From positions 1 to 62,221 of the forward strand of contig JAZNQL010000019.1 of NCBI GenBank assembly GCA_045590155.1: a DNA stretch of 62,221 bases, written 5' to 3'. A model generated the notes under the pieces. It had not been told where the DNA came from. It made no database searches and saw nothing but the letters and a program-made list of their open reading frames with translations. The first letter of the stretch is position 1. Every line of letters begins with the position of its first letter. This DNA comes from JAZNQL01 sp045590155. GTDB lineage: Bacteria; Bacillota; Clostridia; UMGS1883; UMGS1540. Made by a program: the position numbers and the translations under genes. This document shows positions 60,212 to 62,221 of the stretch, one piece after another.

Positions 60212-61129
60212 TCAGAAAATACTTAAATCAAGCTTTTTACTTAAAATTTCAAGTGCTTTAATCCCTGCAATGCTATTCCCTTTATTGTCGAGTGCCGGGG
60301 AATAAATTCCTATTCCCATTCTGCCCGGTACTACTGCCATAATGCCTCCGCCTACACCGCTTTTTGCCGGAATTCCTACATTTAAGGCAAACTCGCCCGA
60401 GCCATCATACATACCGCAAGTCATAAGAACAGCATTTACATATTTAGCATATTTTTTTGGAAATATCTCTTCTCCTGACTCGATATTTTTTCCTCCGTTT
60501 GCAAAAACAAATGCCATTTTTGCCAAATCAACACTTGTTGCCTTTATTGAGCAGGCTTTAAAATAACAATCTAAAACTTCCTCTGCATCTGCATCTATCA
60601 TTTTGTAAGCTTTAAGCATATAGGCAAGTGCTCTGTTTTTGTTCCCTGTTGCTTTTTCGGAAAGATATACATCCTCTGCCACCTCTAAAGAGGGATTAGA
60701 TGCTATTTTTCGTGCAAGACTTAAAAGACGGTTAAATTTTTCTTTATATGTTTTTCCTTCTATTAAGGTACAAAGAGCTATGGCTCCTGTGTTTATCATA
60801 GGATTTATGTGTTCCCTTTTTAACGCCTGGTCGCTGTAATTGAAGGCATCAAAGGGTTTCCCTGTTGACTCAACTCCCACCAAAGAACGCACGCTTTGTT
60901 CCCCGCCGTCCATTAAGGCTGCCAAAAGAATAATGGGTTTTATAACACTTTGCATTGTAAAAGTGCTTTCGTAATCGCCTGCAACGCTTATCTTATTTTT
61001 GTCAGACATAACTGCTATGCCAAATTTTTTTACATCTGCCTTTGCAAGCTCGGGAATATAATTTGCAACCTTTCCTTCTTTTGTGTAATGATAGCAATTT
61101 TCCAGAATTTCTTTCAGCATAGAGTTCAT
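60212..61129 (-). CDS. glsA: Glutaminase
   Basis: 305 residues, serine-dependent beta-lactamase-like fold. The catalytic SVIKPI (SxxK) is near residue 75, followed by GVESTGKPFDAFNY, NPMINTGAI, the AIALCTLIEG region and GIPAKSGVGGGIMAVVPG. It hydrolyses glutamine to glutamate and ammonia. It lies next to an amino-acid exporter, which suggests nitrogen release or acid-stress handling. RBS AAAGGAGG. Confidence 0.95.
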   Translation of the reverse strand: MNSMLKEILENCYHYTKEGKVANYIPELAKADVKKFGIAVMSDKNKISVAGDYESTFTMQSVIKPIILLAALMDGGEQSVRSLVGVESTGKPFDAFNYSDQALKREHINPMINTGAIALCTLIEGKTYKEKFNRLLSLARKIASNPSLEVAEDVYLSEKATGNKNRALAYMLKAYKMIDADAEEVLDCYFKACSIKATSVDLAKMAFVFANGGKNIESGEEIFPKKYAKYVNAVLMTCGMYDGSGEFALNVGIPAKSGVGGGIMAVVPGRMGIGIYSPALDNKGNSIAGIKALEILSKKLDLSIF

Positions 61130-61156
61130 TTTTATGCCTCCTTTGCGGGTTATAGT

Positions 61157-62221
61157 TTAGCCATTATTGGTTTTGATTTTTTTGATTAAGATTATTGAAA
61201 TAAGGGATATACACACCCACGAAACAAACATGGGAGTATATCCAAAGTTTTTAATGAGGGCACCATAAATTACGCCCGAAACGCCTGCACCAAGGTATGT
61301 TGCAAAATCCATAATACCGCTTACTGATGCTACATTCCCCGTCTGTAAAAAATGTAACGGATAGATTGATAAAATTGATGTATTTATCATTGATACTGCT
61401 GCATAAATAATGCTCATAAGAAGCACTGCAGTTATTATTCCTATTCCTGAAAAACAGAGTATAAGTGCACTTACGGCACTTACAAAAAAGCCGATAAGCG
61501 ATACTGTGTTTTCTCTGTTTTTACACATTTTATATACCATAGGGTAAATAGTTCTGCCTATAAATCCGATCGCAGGTATCAAAAGTATGTAATAGGAGGA
61601 GGTGGTAAGGTCTACACAGAATTTATCGACCACATATACTGCCATCCAAAGGCTTATATTATCCTTCATAACACCGTGAAGTGTTGCCGGAATAATCATG
61701 GTAAAGACTTCTTTTTTCTTTATAAGCTCCCACATTGAAATATGTTTCTTCTCGTTTTTTTCGGTTGAAGGTTTTATGTTTTTTGTTGAAACGAACACCA
61801 AAATGCCCAAAACTACAGTTAAAATACCTGGTACAATAAATGCAAATCTTGTTCCAAACTTTGTAATAAGATATGTATTTATAATTATACTTAAAATGTT
61901 ACCCATTGCAACCGAGGTAACCATTACAGCCGTTTTTTTCTTGGCATTTTCTTCATCGTACAGGCTTGAAACTACACACAGAACCGAGCTCCAGAGCATT
62001 GACTGGGCGTACGCGTTTGTAAGCCACAGAATAAAAATCCCGATAAAAGGAGGAAAAAAACTGACAAAAATATTGCTGATACCTGCAAGGCAAAGCCCTG
62101 CTGTCAGCATTACCCATGGGGGAGTTTTGTCGCTTATGCCACCATTTATAAGTCTGCCTGCTGCATAAACCGTGGAAAATATACTGCCCAAAAGTCCTAT
62201 TTGCACAGTGTCCATAACCCC
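61157..62221 (-). CDS. MFS transporter, 5' end beyond the window
   Basis: At least 354 codons, open to the right edge. The visible part starts near helix 2 (GLLGSIFSTVYAAGRLINGGISDKTPP, with the MFS loop 2-3 motif) and includes the remaining helices and a central loop rich in Lys/Glu (STKNIKPSTEKNEKKH). A major facilitator permease of the sugar-phosphate/organic-anion type is likely; the substrate is unknown. 27 bp before glsA on the same strand. Confidence 0.85.
   Translation of the reverse strand, partial: GVMDTVQIGLLGSIFSTVYAAGRLINGGISDKTPPWVMLTAGLCLAGISNIFVSFFPPFIGIFILWLTNAYAQSMLWSSVLCVVSSLYDEENAKKKTAVMVTSVAMGNILSIIINTYLITKFGTRFAFIVPGILTVVLGILVFVSTKNIKPSTEKNEKKHISMWELIKKKEVFTMIIPATLHGVMKDNISLWMAVYVVDKFCVDLTTSSYYILLIPAIGFIGRTIYPMVYKMCKNRENTVSLIGFFVSAVSALILCFSGIGIITAVLLMSIIYAAVSMINTSILSIYPLHFLQTGNVASVSGIMDFATYLGAGVSGVIYGALIKNFGYTPMFVSWVCISLISIILIKKIKTNNG

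Noticed and set aside
1..62221. CRISPR arrays, insertion sequences, prophage genes
   Set aside because: No regularly spaced repeats, transposase, integrase or phage structural gene was seen in any frame.

Overview
The window comes from the chromosome of an AT-rich, low-GC Gram-positive, spore-forming bacterium, most likely an anaerobic member of the Clostridia. The evidence is a spoIIA operon (spoIIAA-spoIIAB-sigF), spoIIID and a YaaH-type spore cortex hydrolase; lipoproteins and S-layer-homology (SLH) proteins rather than outer-membrane proteins; HPr kinase; strong GGAGG-type ribosome binding sites with frequent TTG and GTG starts; and consensus sigma-A promoters. I see no insertion sequence, prophage or CRISPR array. 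The content is mostly core genome with some accessory surface genes.

Layout, left half. Positions 1-300 hold the tandem promoters and leader of an rRNA operon that reads leftward out of the window. Divergent from it, 467-7138 (+) is a run of six genes: an aldolase-dehydrogenase fusion, a PHP-domain protein, hprK, a ROK glucokinase, murB and rapZ. After an S4 RNA-binding gene and a VanW lipoprotein, two large paralogous SLH proteins (8248-13640) form a tandem pair facing an AraC regulator. Then come an EamA-type permease, a polysaccharide deacetylase, an F420-ligase-like protein, tRNA-Leu(CAG), a D-lactate-dehydrogenase-like enzyme and the spoIIA operon. DUF6062 and DUF624 genes, a candidate small RNA, spoIIID, a membrane methyltransferase and a glycogen cluster (glgB, glgP, a GH13 glucosidase; 23948-30133) complete this half.

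Layout, right half (almost all on the minus strand). A CapD-type nucleotide-sugar dehydratase is followed by the rpmG-secE-nusG-rplK-rplA-rplJ-rplL operon with its L10 leader and two L1-type mRNA motifs. Next are a triple-repeat lipoprotein, pgeF, yaaH, metY, a MATE pump and a divergent ZIP transporter. Positions 43444-51515 are a complete common-aromatic plus Phe/Tyr operon (aroF-tyrA-aroB-aroA-aroC-pheA-aroE/K fusion-aroQ). Upstream lie surface-polymer genes (DHHW protein, AlgI-like acyltransferase, KPAD-repeat lipoprotein, WecB epimerase, nucleotidyltransferase). The window ends in a transport and amino-acid cluster (MATE, split ThrE exporter, glutaminase, truncated MFS permease).

The most striking element is the leader of the aromatic operon (51516-51753). 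It encodes a 27-residue peptide with four Phe and four Tyr codons. It also has a perfect 11-bp hairpin over those codons, a terminator, and an exactly placed antiterminator pairing. This is a textbook ribosome-stalling attenuator for Phe/Tyr in an organism group that usually uses T-boxes. Other items worth attention are a promoter-to-terminator small RNA candidate with an anti-Shine-Dalgarno-like C-rich stretch (22594-22730), a cluster of DnaA-box-like sites upstream of spoIIA, a multi-hairpin intergenic element (43217-43376), and the SLH/hydrolase/CBM9-like twin proteins.
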